64,000 nt of DNA, taken from assembly GCA_964020155.1 (NCBI GenBank), contig OZ026546.1:4172900-4236899 (forward strand). The letters are read 5' to 3'. Every line of letters starts with the position of its first letter. Within the stretch, counting starts at the first letter, position 1. The notes beneath the pieces are model-generated. The model had not been told where the DNA came from. It searched no databases and was given only the letters and a program-made list of their open reading frames with translations. Positions 24,502 through 35,600 of this stretch are shown here, piece after piece. The DNA is from Chondrilla cf. caribensis. Its lineage: Eukaryota; Porifera; Demospongiae; Chondrillida; Chondrillidae. The position numbers were made by a program, and so were the translations under genes.

Positions 24502-27500
24502 GCGTTACATACCGGAAGTCAAAATGAAAACAATATAGGGGCTGCCTGTGGCAGCCCCTAAAAATTAAGCCGTGAATAAAATCATTTTGTAGATCATTAA
24601 GATCGGTGAGCGAATCATACTCTTCCTTGTCCTATTGAGGCTAAGTATACGATTGAAATCTGAAACCTATGAATTCGTAAATCCTTAGCCTGTATATTGG
24701 AATCAAAATTATTGTTTACTAAACCATGCAAGAGAGTTCTAGCTATCACTTGAATGTTTAATTAAAAACGTCCATCATTGTGCAATAAGCTTACCACTGT
24801 TGTTGATACGTACTCTGTACTCAATCCCCAGTGTACCCACGCTTTTTGTGTACGTTTGCGGTACCCACAATCCTTCACAAAATAAGTCCCATTTCATATC
24901 GTCATTATGTCTTGCATGTATATTTGTGTACACGTACCTGAGATGTTTGATGGTCTTTCTGAAATATTTCATTGCTTATTTCTTCTACCCTTTCTTCTGC
25001 ACTTGGATTTGGAATGAGATTTGCAAGGGCCCAGTTTGGATCAGCATCTCTGCTGCAATCGACATCTCTCTGGAGCTCAGCAACAAGACCATTCAACTCT
25101 TTGAAAGATGCCTCTGACAGCCATGGCTTCCACTTGCTCAGATCTTTGATGAAAGTGGGCAGCTCTAGTTTATCCAGAGAGGGGACTATTGGATTCGGGA
25201 CATCATGCGGCAAGGACTGTGATCAGGTATGAAAATGTATTCTTGTTTACTAGTCTTGTGCATATTAACAAATTGAATACAATATACCTGTGATAAATAC
25301 TCACCTTCAGAAGAATTATTCCATCATTGCACCAAGGATCTGTAGACCACTGTCTATAAAACATTGTTGCTTTGTCATCCACTAAAATAAACTTAAAGCA
25401 AAGGGGTGTTGTATGGCCATGGATAGGGTTCAGGTGGGGCATCAACCATGATTTGATGTCGAACACCATCTTCAAAATGTTCACTTCTGGTGACGGTGTA
25501 TAGGCATCTTTAATTACAGATTGGAGGCCTGGAATATGAGATTAAAGGATGAATTCATAGAAATTGCATGGCAAATACTCATGACCTTCATGGACGCATA
25601 TTGGCTAGGTGGTATTATAGTATAAATGAATTGGTGGTCTTGGACCAACACAAATCACATCATTCATGCAACCTTATAGACCAGTGACTAATTTCAAAAT
25701 TTGAGATACTGTATGTGGCTGACTATTTGAAAGATGGCGTGCTGTTACTATTGTTACTCTAATTAGCAATGTTATCTGTAGGCCACTACAGTATTCAAGT
25801 AGAGATGATGGTCATTATCTATCTAGAGACCCCTTCAGAATGTGCTCAAATGTAGCATGTTTGCTATGTTAAATTGGTTACCCCTTTCACCACCATGGTT
25901 AAAGACTGTAATTAGCTCAGATCTTACACAACCCATTACAATATTACGAAAGTTGTACTTCTCAATACTTACCACTCATGCTCTCTGCTCCATGTTGTTT
26001 TAAATGGGCAGAAATCTTCGAGAATAACTGGTCTACATCTTCATGAGTGTGACCAACGGGTAAAAAACTAACTTTAACCTACAAATAAGCATCAATAATA
26101 TGAAAGCTGATACTTTCAACCTGGAAACAGCTTCCAAGGCTGCATTTATGTGATCAAGTTTTTCGCTAACATCTGTCTATATGATACCAATTCGGTATCA
26201 TTTTGTGCACATTTACATGGAAATGATTAGGATGTCAGGACAGCGAAATTAGGAAATTAAAGCTAAAACTAGCCATTCATGAGAAGTTGCTCTCATTTAT
26301 TCACTAATTCAAGTGAAAATTAAACAATACATTTTCACCAATTGTGTGATAGATAATAATGGAATTTTAAGAATATCCACTATTATAGTATAGCATCAGT
26401 TACCATAGTAACAGTACTATTATACAGCAATTTTATTATGTATAAAGCATTGGCGACAGTATAAAGTGCTAGCAATGGATGCTATACTGGTTACGACATG
26501 GGCACTCTCAGGCAGTATGACATACGTATAAAATGCACTCCCCCTCGGGTACATCCGAGGGGGAGTGCATTTTATGTGTCATGCTGTCTGAGAGTGTCCA
26601 TGTCTTGACCACTAAATCACGTACGCAAAGCTTTGATTATGCAATCATATTCGCAGTGTTTGTACAAATACTAGGAGTAATCATAGCTATTTTTCGCAAA
26701 TGCAGTGTAAGTGTATACAGTACTAACCTTTTTAAATATCCTGAGAGTAATGAGTATGGCACATAGTCCAAAAATAAATCTGTTCTTGTTTTCACGAAAA
26801 CAGTTGTCTAACTGGAGGTAGAGTGTTGGGGGCAAGGGTGTATTTCTCTCTAATAACTGTAGCAAGATGTTTCCAGTTAGGTTTGAGTCATGCGGCCACT
26901 GATATGTATCAATAAATACATATGCATTCTTCCCCCTAGGGCTTTGGGTGTGGATGAGTGAGCCTGCAGCAATATATGACATTGTAATAAATAAATATAA
27001 AATTACTGTATATATTTAATAAAAATGCACATTTGATGCCTGTTCCCCCTGTACCATGTGTATGTGGCCATTTCCTTTTGCGAATAAGCGATTTTGCATC
27101 TAAGTAGTTAATAACTTTTGACACCCCTGATATGTATGAGTCATGTGGGTATATGTGTCTAACCAGTAATATGTGTCCGAATCTTCCACAAATTCTGGCT
27201 TGACTTGCTATGATGAGTTACTTGGGGTATATTTGTTTTTGCTTGGTCCATACCATCAATTATTATGGTTATATACTTGTTTGGCTCTGTTCTGGCTTTG
27301 TTTCGGTGACTGTAATATTTCTCTCTTTCAATTCTATAAGGAGGGCAATGAATGAATATACTTTTCAGACCTATTTTATAGGTCCATTTGGCAAAACAAA
27401 ATGTGATGAATGCAATGCAATGTAAAAATAGAAAGTAATAATTTAAAAAATTAACACGCTAAATGGACTTTTTTACAAGACTTAACTATGTTTGTGTGTA

Positions 27501-30500
27501 CTTACTGAATTCTTTTCAGATGTCTATGGTATTCACTTTCCAATTCCTGGACCTGGTCTTTATTACCTACTAGTTTCAATCTTTCCTGCTTATATTGTAC
27601 ACATTGGTCACACTTTGAGAAAAGATTGTTCTGCACGTGAGGAAGCATATTCATGTAATATACGTATACTAATATGTAGGATCTATTATAGGGATGTACT
27701 TTGTAGCAACCATATGCATGTTTTGGGATTTACCTTAGGAATGGTAGTTTGTCTGAAGTGTGTACTCCAAATACTGTAAAAGTGTGACTTTGAGATTATT
27801 TCACTTCTTGTGAACCCGAGCTCATTGAGGTGTTCCACCATCATCCTGTAGAGCATCTCTTTTGTCAGAAAGTGGGGAAGGTGTACCTAGTACATATTAA
27901 ATTTGGAAATAGTCTAATAAAATTATCTAAATATATATACAAAAAGATCTAAAATATTTGTGATCTTTTACATATTATGTGTGTATCTATCTATGTACAT
28001 ATATGAGATAGCAATAACTTTCACCTGGAAGTGTGTGTGATATGTGATGAAACGGAATCTTATACATTACCTAAATAGCCAGGTAATAAGTGCCAGTTGG
28101 TAACAGGTTTATTGCTAACGTGATTAGATTGTATACCTGGTTCGATTACAGAAGAAAGAGATGATAGTAGTGATTTTTATTTTAATTTTAATTTAGCATA
28201 TCTTGTATATTACGCCATATACACTCTACAGCAGAAGCCGTTTTTTGGTTACAATACTCCATATGTGCCCTTGCTTTCTAGGTGCTGTTCTGTTTAATCG
28301 CCCCTTTCCCCTTACCTTGTACTATAATGGGCCTGAATGTTACATCAATGAATAGGCAAAAATTTGGGAGTACACTCTTGATAGGCCTGTAGGAAGCATC
28401 TGAGAACTGGTCCGGCCATATTATAGATATGGAGACACTGATGGGCTTGGTATAGGCTGTGCTCATAATTTGCAATTTTTGAACAAAGAGGCCATGATAC
28501 ATGGTGCACATGTTTGGTAATCTACATTTCTACACATTACTGCTAGGTTGCGTAATCATAGAAAAATGGCTTTCTCAGTCAAGCTTCATTGGTAATTGGA
28601 TTTTCAATCTATTTTGTGACAATTCTCAGTAAACCTGTTTTTTCAAGGGGGAAATTGAATGTAACTAATAGTAAATGTTATTATGGATTATATTACTATG
28701 TGTACCCCCCTCCTATACAAACATGTGAAATGACAGTCTTTAGCCAAAATGGCCGGACTGACCAGAGTGGCTATGACATAAAAAACAAGGTGTGTTGATG
28801 TACATTAAATTGTAGTTATTGTGTTAAATAATATTGTGGGCTATCCAACTTCTCTAGCCATCATACAACAAGTAGCTACTAGTTTAATCCCAGTAATCTT
28901 TAGAAAGATTCAGTGTGACAGTAGTTGATTACACAGTCAGTAACTTAAATATGATTTGAAATAAATTACAGATCCATTCTATGTACCTGCTCTAAATGTG
29001 GCATCTTTTCTCCAATTTTGCCAAAATAGTTTGACATCCATGCCCTTGCAATCTGGGTCTTCTCTGCAGTTGATCTCTTTTTCTTTATTTTCTCATACTG
29101 ACATATGCCCATCTTGTAGTCCTCAAATACACTCTTCATCCTGGCATATGAAATTGCAACAATCCTTCTGAAGGCCTCCCGACAAAGCTTTTGTCCCTAC
29201 ATAACAATTAATCCATAACATTAATATTGATAAAAATCCTGGTGATTTTGGATCTATTGATTAGTGTAAGCTGTACATACGTACTTGCATGGGAAAAATT
29301 TGCTCAATGCTTTGTGTATTATGATATGTCCTTGGATTCACATGTATTGTACATTTGTCATATTTCGGAATTAGTAAACTCAACGGCAAAGATACTAACC
29401 AGAATGCTAAATTCAACTTCTTTCCAGTGTTTTCCTGTAGAAAGGTGCATGGATGTTAAAATAAACTGCCTCTGTTGCTGCCTGCTCATCCTTGCTTGCA
29501 GTAGTCTCATCTCCTGTATTTCTTTAGGAGACAAATACTCTGTGCAGGTATTTCGACAACATGGAGAATAGTTGTCTGAGGCACAACCTGTTAGTATAAT
29601 GTGACAGGATCAGAAATAGTCTCAATGACCTCATCAAGATGACCCACAATAGTCATAATAGTATGTGTGAGCACCATCAATAGAATTGCGGATTATAGGA
29701 AAGTGTTATTTTTGGAGAAAATGGTCACCAAAATTCACTGTTGTAAAATCGTTCATGAAGTAGTTTCAGAAGCAAATTTTACTTTAAAATCACCTCAAAT
29801 ATATTATACTATTGTGTTATATTATATTAAATGAACTCAATGTGTATATTCTTTTGCAAAAACAAATATAATTCGTTCAATATGCAGAACACAGTCAATT
29901 TCTATGGGGGAAACTACTTCTATGTCCTTAGTTACCCTCCGTGAAAATACTTGTGAAACTACTTCTATGTCCTTAGTTACCCTCCGTGAAATACTTGTGA
30001 AATTACTTTGTTCTCATTTAAAGGTCAATGCTCAAATAGTCTCAAAATATTTGTTTTTTTTCCTTAATCTCTGATTAAAATCCAACGTTTTAAACTATTT
30101 TATGGTGACAAATTTCATGGTATGTACGTATTTAAAAACTGGGCCATTAACGGCTTTTACAATGGTCTTATGCAATTTCCTCAATATGTAGATACTGAAT
30201 TTCGACAAAAGTGATTTTTGCTAAGGGTTCTCTAATCTACGATTTGTACTGGCATTGTTCACATAGTTGTATTATATACATGTATATATCAGGGCCAGAG
30301 CAAGCTCTGTGGCTGTGGTATGGCACCAGCTTGTTAGACCATCGATACTCTATGGTTAGACATGTAGCACAAACTTCGTTGACTGAAACGGACTGTGTCA
30401 TCCTGAAAGTCCTCATACAGTCAAAGTTCCCCAGGCCTTGTATATATAAATATGTTCACTCATTATTTTACTATTTTTCTGATATATTTTTCAGGTGTGA

Positions 30501-32320
30501 ATTACCTTCATCCATACTGCATTCTGGATCACTTGTATCTCCCTCTGACAGACATTCGGTGAGTGTTTCATCAACTGTGTGTTAGGAAGTATACACTATT
30601 ATTAAAGCTGAACATTACATTACGGGGTAAGTATAAACCTTCTGCTTCACTTTCCGTTGGATCATAAATAGTGCTGTTGTCTACAGAATATGCCAAAGAT
30701 ATAACAAAAGTAAATGGCTATATAATTGTGATTGTGACTGGAAAGTAGTTCAGAGGAAAATAGTGAAGGCTAGTTGTTGGATTTGTTCCATTTGCATTTC
30801 TTCACCTTTTGTGTGTGCAAAATGTCTAAAACTTACCCTTAGCTAGTAATTTTGGTTTATTATGTTACCCATTTGCTCCTTCCGTGCATGATATGCAAAT
30901 CAAAGTATATTGAACTTCAAGGCCATATGTATGGCCGGCCAGCTGTATGTCGCACAAAACTAACAAGTTATTGAGCAGTGAAGGCTGTATGACATTCACT
31001 GCTCTATAACTTGTTAGTTTTGTGTGAGATTGATTCAATTTTTTATTCAAAATGAGTTGTCAACATGACCCCGCCCCTTAAGGAAACCTTGTATGGTGGT
31101 GTAATTGTTGTATGATTGGAGTCAAGATCAAAGGTGTGCATTTGCAGTGTATATTGCACACTTTTTCAAATAACTCAACTGCAAGTGTGCAGTATGCGAC
31201 AAGTGCCCCATTGTTATCATAGCAATAGACAAATAACACCCATTTGTCTGGCTTCATGGTGAATCAAGGTATACAACCTGGTTAACCCAGAACAACTGCT
31301 TCACTTCAAAATAAAATCTTCTTTCAGCGTTGCAGTTATTCAAAATTCAAATAAGTTTCTACAACAAGCTAGTTATTATATAGGGAGCGGTGCATATTAT
31401 ATGCACCATTGCACCTCTCCCTATATAATAAGTATTACTTACAGCATTGTAACAAAAGCATATGTGGCAGTCAAAGATTGATAATGAACATTATTCCGTA
31501 GTCGGCTTTTTAAGAAAATGGCGACTCAATGTCGATTCTAAATTTGTGATCTGTAATACCTGTCAATACAGCTGTTCACCGTATAATACATCACATTAGA
31601 ACCGTATAATACACCATCACATTAGAACCTCCGTAATAACACATCCTAGGGACGAAGAATGCTCTTACTTGCAGAAAACCCAGGGAATACCCTTGGGCTT
31701 TCATTGATTGAAAACAATGAATTTCGACCGTCACGCACTAATGTTCGTTTTCTACCCAGGACTGCCACATATTATAGTTTAACATGCTACCATTACTTCA
31801 TGGAAATTTTTTGAAGACTTTGAAGTAAGTGAATTTGTGTGTAGCTTGGTGACGCTTACCTTCCTCTGTACTGATGTTGTATATAGTGTCATCATCACTA
31901 GAGCAGTCGTACTTATCAATATCTATAATGTGATGATAATAAGATCATACTATTATGGCTATCTTTGTTTTTATCTGTGTACAGGAATTTCAAGAACATA
32001 ATTTTTTGAATATCTCATTTTATTTTTGAATTTACCGAAACAGGAATCCTCATTTATAATGTGTACACTATTGTTTCTTATAGTTTGAATTATCAATTTG
32101 TAATATTATTTTATTTTACATGTACAATGAATAATAATAATATTATTATTATTGTCAATGTACATCTTGAATACTGCTAAATTATAATTCGATGTACGTA
32201 TAAGTACTATCATAATAGCGTATTGACCAATAGGCAAAATATTACTATCATGCGTGCATACCTACCTTGATTGACTTGGGAGCCAAGCAGCTTCTTCCTT
32301 TTGGCTTTGGGAAAAGACAT
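23121..32320 (-). CDS. DUF7869-family protein, 13 exons
   Basis: Exons (minus): 32320-32266, 31922-31860, 30680-30639, 29587-29400, 29196-28987, 27886-27734, 27630-27506, 27333-27164, 26963-26728, 26078-25973, 25528-25305, 25216-24938, 23471-23121. All have GT..AG borders and compatible phases; the total is 2202 nt, or 733 aa plus stop. Landmarks: NLS-like PKAKRKK at the start, CCRNTC, GQKLCREAFRRI, KCDQCVQYKQERLK, TIIIDGMDQAKTNIP, FIDTYQWPHDSN, LYLQLDNCFRENKNRFIFG, FLPVGHTHEDVDQLFSKIS. These match the DUF7869 pattern of multicopy, transposon-associated proteins; an RNase H-like fold with IIIDGMDQ, QLDN..ENKN and HTHEDVDQ as acidic centres is inferred. The last exon is an SH3/Tudor-like tail with WTPWKVRKGRRNVDW. 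No lesion was seen. It is divergent from the ParB-like gene. Confidence 0.88.
23540..23645 (-). repeat. minisatellite, core CAGTCCCCAAATTTGTGAAC
   Basis: Three to four units of about 36 bp (plus strand GGGGACTGAAGTGCAGTTCA). It lies about 70 bp upstream of the last exon of the DUF7869 gene. The same core occurs in the sense orientation at 46328-46500, before the last exon of the ParB-like gene. Confidence 0.88.
23815..23965 (-). repeat. dispersed repeat, copy 2
   Basis: Inverted homologue of 9590-9745, inside the last intron of the DUF7869 gene. Confidence 0.8.
24229..24560. repeat. hairpins and (AT)n run
   Basis: A 13-bp stem AAGTAATTCGAGT / ACTCGAATTACTT encloses a GC-rich loop (24229-24283). 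A TA run follows at 24463-24498. A perfect stem TAGGGGCTGCC / GGCAGCCCCTA with a 3-nt loop lies at 24536-24560. The flank CTTGGCGTCTTTG weakly recalls the 3' flank of the recombinase-unit hairpins. Confidence 0.7.
26495..26604. repeat. long palindrome, about 50-bp arms, 6-nt loop
   Basis: Left arm GACATGGGCACTCTCAGGCA and onward pairs with the right arm ending CTGTCTGAGAGTGTCCATGTC-type sequence. The inner stem CTCCCCCTCGG/CCGAGGGGGAG closes on GTACAT. A few mismatches occur. Located in intron 9 of the DUF7869 gene. Confidence 0.9.
29908..30000. repeat. 46-bp tandem duplication
   Basis: The segment with ACTTCTATGTCCTTAGTTAC appears twice in direct succession (about 29910 and 29956), with one base difference. 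Intronic. Confidence 0.85.
30950..31027. repeat. 33-bp-arm palindrome in intron
   Basis: Arms 30950-30982 and 30995-31027, two mismatches, 12-nt loop. The core ACTAACAAGTTATTGAGCAG is mirrored as CTGCTCTATAACTTGTTAGT. Close to the short recombinase-family derivative at 31070-31431. Confidence 0.9.
31070..31431 (-). mobile_element. short derivative of the hairpin-capped recombinase family
   Basis: On the minus strand it opens with a palindrome (arms 31417-31431 and 31373-31387, TTATTATATAGGGAG; inner GGTGCATAT/ATATGCACC), followed by TAATAACTAGCTTGTTG. That flank is the one seen after the 5' hairpins at 52 and 53.9 kb. About 200 bp later it has a 3'-type hairpin AAAGTGTGCA...TGCACACCTTTGATC, like the one at 55889-55922. 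No coding sequence. Lies in intron 2 of the DUF7869 gene. Confidence 0.7.
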
Positions 32321-32604
32321 CGCTATATCTTCGAACTATATCAAGTTAACGAGTTGCTATCACTGACATACGTGCAAGTAGCGTCCTTTTGCTACGAACA
32401 GGTAAGCACAGGCGCAATATTCTGTTGATTTGAGCGGGCGCGCGATATTCCCGGGACGCGCTAATTGTGCAATCCTACATTACAACAACCAATAAGAGCG
32501 TCCAGTTAACGCTTGTTGCGAAATCATCCGTAAGATATTGCTAAATAGCCGCGTTTATTACGCAAGGTTCTATTCGAGGACGACGTCTGCGGCTGCGAGA
32601 GAAC
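32321..32604. promoter_or_regulatory. shared spacer between two divergent genes
   Basis: 284 bp separate the two start codons. A GC-rich CpG-bearing patch (GAGCGGGCGCGCGATATTCC) lies mid-spacer in otherwise AT-rich DNA. A bidirectional promoter is inferred; no TATA box is obvious. Confidence 0.6.
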
Positions 32605-35600
32605 ATGCCAACGCCGAAGCCTTGGTTCTTCTATGTAGCAGAGGATGGATTTTCGTTGCGATATACAGATGGTAGCGACCCTAAAAGGAAGAATGGCAAA
32701 TCAATGGGCCTCATTCGAGATATAACTTTGCCAGAAGACCATGAAGATAAATTACTGAAGGTAACTTGAAATGGTAAAGAAAAAAATAAAGTGAATGAAA
32801 TACAAAGCATAGTATACAAAAGTAATTCAACATTGTCTGTCAAATTTTGCAGTTTTCATTCAAGAATGGTGGGAAGCTAGTGATGAAAATTAAAAATTTT
32901 TATGCTAATGGAAATAGTTTTTCCAAGGCATTCTTCGGGACCACAAGTGCACAGAACTTTCTAGAAATATGGGAAAGAAAATTCGATACAATGCAGGTAA
33001 CCTAAAACATTATGTCAATGTAATGCACATTGAAGGTCTACATCAAATTCAATTCCAAGGAGGCATCCCAGAATACTACAGGGGACTACTATAGGGATGA
33101 GGGTAATATACTGAAAATATGTTTCAGAATAATCAGTGGTTAACCATTTCAATACCAATCAATTGTATGGTTTCAATATGTATTGAAAAATGGCATTTTA
33201 CACTTTAACCCTTGCCGGTCACAAGCCACTTAAGTGGCTCACATAATCACATAACTCCCGGTCATGTGCACTATACATTTTCATTTTATATGGAGAATAT
33301 CATAGATAGTTTATACGACTTAGATAAAGGCTTTTGTACAGTTTGAAGCAAATATGCTTTATACAAAGTCGGTTTTGAACGAATAAAAATTGCAATATGC
33401 AAAGTTATACGTAGGAATACACAGAAAATGTTAATGAAAATAAAATGGCGGAAGCTTAACACCTATCAAATTATGATGGGATTCTGTTTTGTATGGTGCT
33501 CTAACAAGCCTTTTTACACCATTAACACTTCAATCAATAATAAATTAGGTGGAATAAACTTATTTTCATCATCTAAATGTACAAAATGGAAATAATACGT
33601 GGTTCGTATATATCCTTACGTATATATATATCGCTCACTAAACGGCATCGTTTCTAAGCCTTTTCATATGAAATTAGCTTTTTTACACCAGAGAAATCTT
33701 AAAGCGATTCTGTTAAATCACTCCTGTAACTAGTTTAACTAAACCGGTTTGGTGCGTTTACAATTATTACGAATAACTGGTTTAGAAAGCGATGCCAAAT
33801 GCTGAAGCAATTTAAATCGATTTCTGCAACATTTTTGCTAAATACTGGAGTTTTAGATTGAAATAAGCGATAATATTTACCTTTTGTCTTCTTTTCTCCT
33901 TAACGTCACCAGTTATTCTTTGAAATTGAAGGGTTAGAAAACAACTGAATACCTCCTTTGTTGATATTTTACGATAGCAATTGACCATACCTTCAAAAAG
34001 CTGTCATACTTATGGGTACAACGTTTATGAGCCTAACATGACGAATACAAGATTATAAAGTGTAATAAGATTATCTGCTTTTAAAGCGATATATGTACAT
34101 AACCTACGAAAATCGTTTTCACTCGGAGCGCTTTATTTAAACCGACTTCTAACCGACTTCAAACTACCTCAATAAGTGATTTACTTAAATTAATTCCATA
34201 ATCACTTTAACATGTTTACACACTTGTGAGTTTAAGCGCTTTACGAATCGCTTTAAAGCTCTAGTGTAAAAGGGCTAATGTGGTGTGTCACATGGTCAGA
34301 TCAATGTGCAAACTGTGCAAATATCCATGCTATTTGCACACTTCCTATGCTATTGCACCTTCCCTTTGTTATTGCATACTTAGTGATTGTTATCAAAATT
34401 TGTCAATTATTTGCCTAGCAACTCATTGAAAGTGATAATAACAATGTTTGGTGAGAATTGGTACTAATCATATAAAACTGAATGTTCTACAGGAGCACCC
34501 GTTTAGTGAAGCACCGGGGAACGGATGGGGGTGTCCCTGTTCTCTTATCTACACTATACTGTAATCGCAACCTCGTGTTACGCATGCATAAATTTCAAAA
34601 TGAAGAGTTACATAAAAACGATATGTACATACGTATGCTCTCCTCCTGTCATGAGTGTTCGTCTCGCAATGAGAGATCCCAAAGAGGAATCGAGTAAGAG
34701 TAATAATAATTGTCATCAAAATATGTATACTTTACCCGTTGCTGTTCTTCGTAGCCGATAATTAAGAGAATTCGCTGCTCCACGTAACTCAAAAGAACCA
34801 TCTTCTAATGAAATGTGACGCAATGAACTGGAGATATGTACGGTACATTTCGTAGAAAACCGTCCAGTGTATGGGCGTTGACTGGCCGACCGACCAACCG
34901 ACCGACCGAATGGTAATTGATTGATCGTGTGACCAGCTACGTCATCATACATTACGTATGTACGTATGTAAAGATAAAATTATACATGCTTCGAAGTGCA
35001 AACGGTGGGGAACACGAATTTACTTGTGCGGCTGAAAAATGAGTCTAAAGAATACGTGCTCTGACCGTTGACCGATTGCTGACTGACCGGCCGACTATCG
35101 ACTGGACAGTTTTCTACGAAAAGTACCATGGGTGTCAATCTAGGTATCACTAGGAAGGTGTACATTTTTTGCAATTCTCAAGTTCGGCAACTCACCTACC
35201 AAACGGCCGTTCTCCTCTAGTAGGTACGGGTACTGAACGGGTACGGGTATGCCCATTCCATACATGGAACGTTCAGTTTTACACGATCAGTACCGTGATA
35301 TGCAACTATTATTATTGTATATGGAAACATAATAATATCTAGAGTATCTCTGGTAAGGATGTCATGGATAAATACACTTCAGTTTGATTGTTAACTCGAG
35401 CTTCATAAGTACCATGTCATCGTTTTGTTTGTAGTTAAGGATGTTGCCGAATTCAGGGTGGGGAGCATTGATGATTTTGAATGTGGAGATGACACTAACA
35501 TAAGCACTGGCTCACCTGAGACTGCATCTACTATGGCTGTACCTGGTCCATCATCATTCTCTGTGGGCACTGGGCACAAACGTAGGGCTAGTAATGAGGA

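Noticed and set aside
24229..24560. Hairpins at 24.2-24.6 kb as another recombinase-family unit
   Set aside because: Only a faint match to the 3' flank (GGCGTCTTTG); the paired 5' palindrome with its flank is absent.
30211..30585. 124-aa plus-strand ORF
   Set aside because: No domain, no codon signature, and it lies in an intron of the minus-strand DUF7869 gene.
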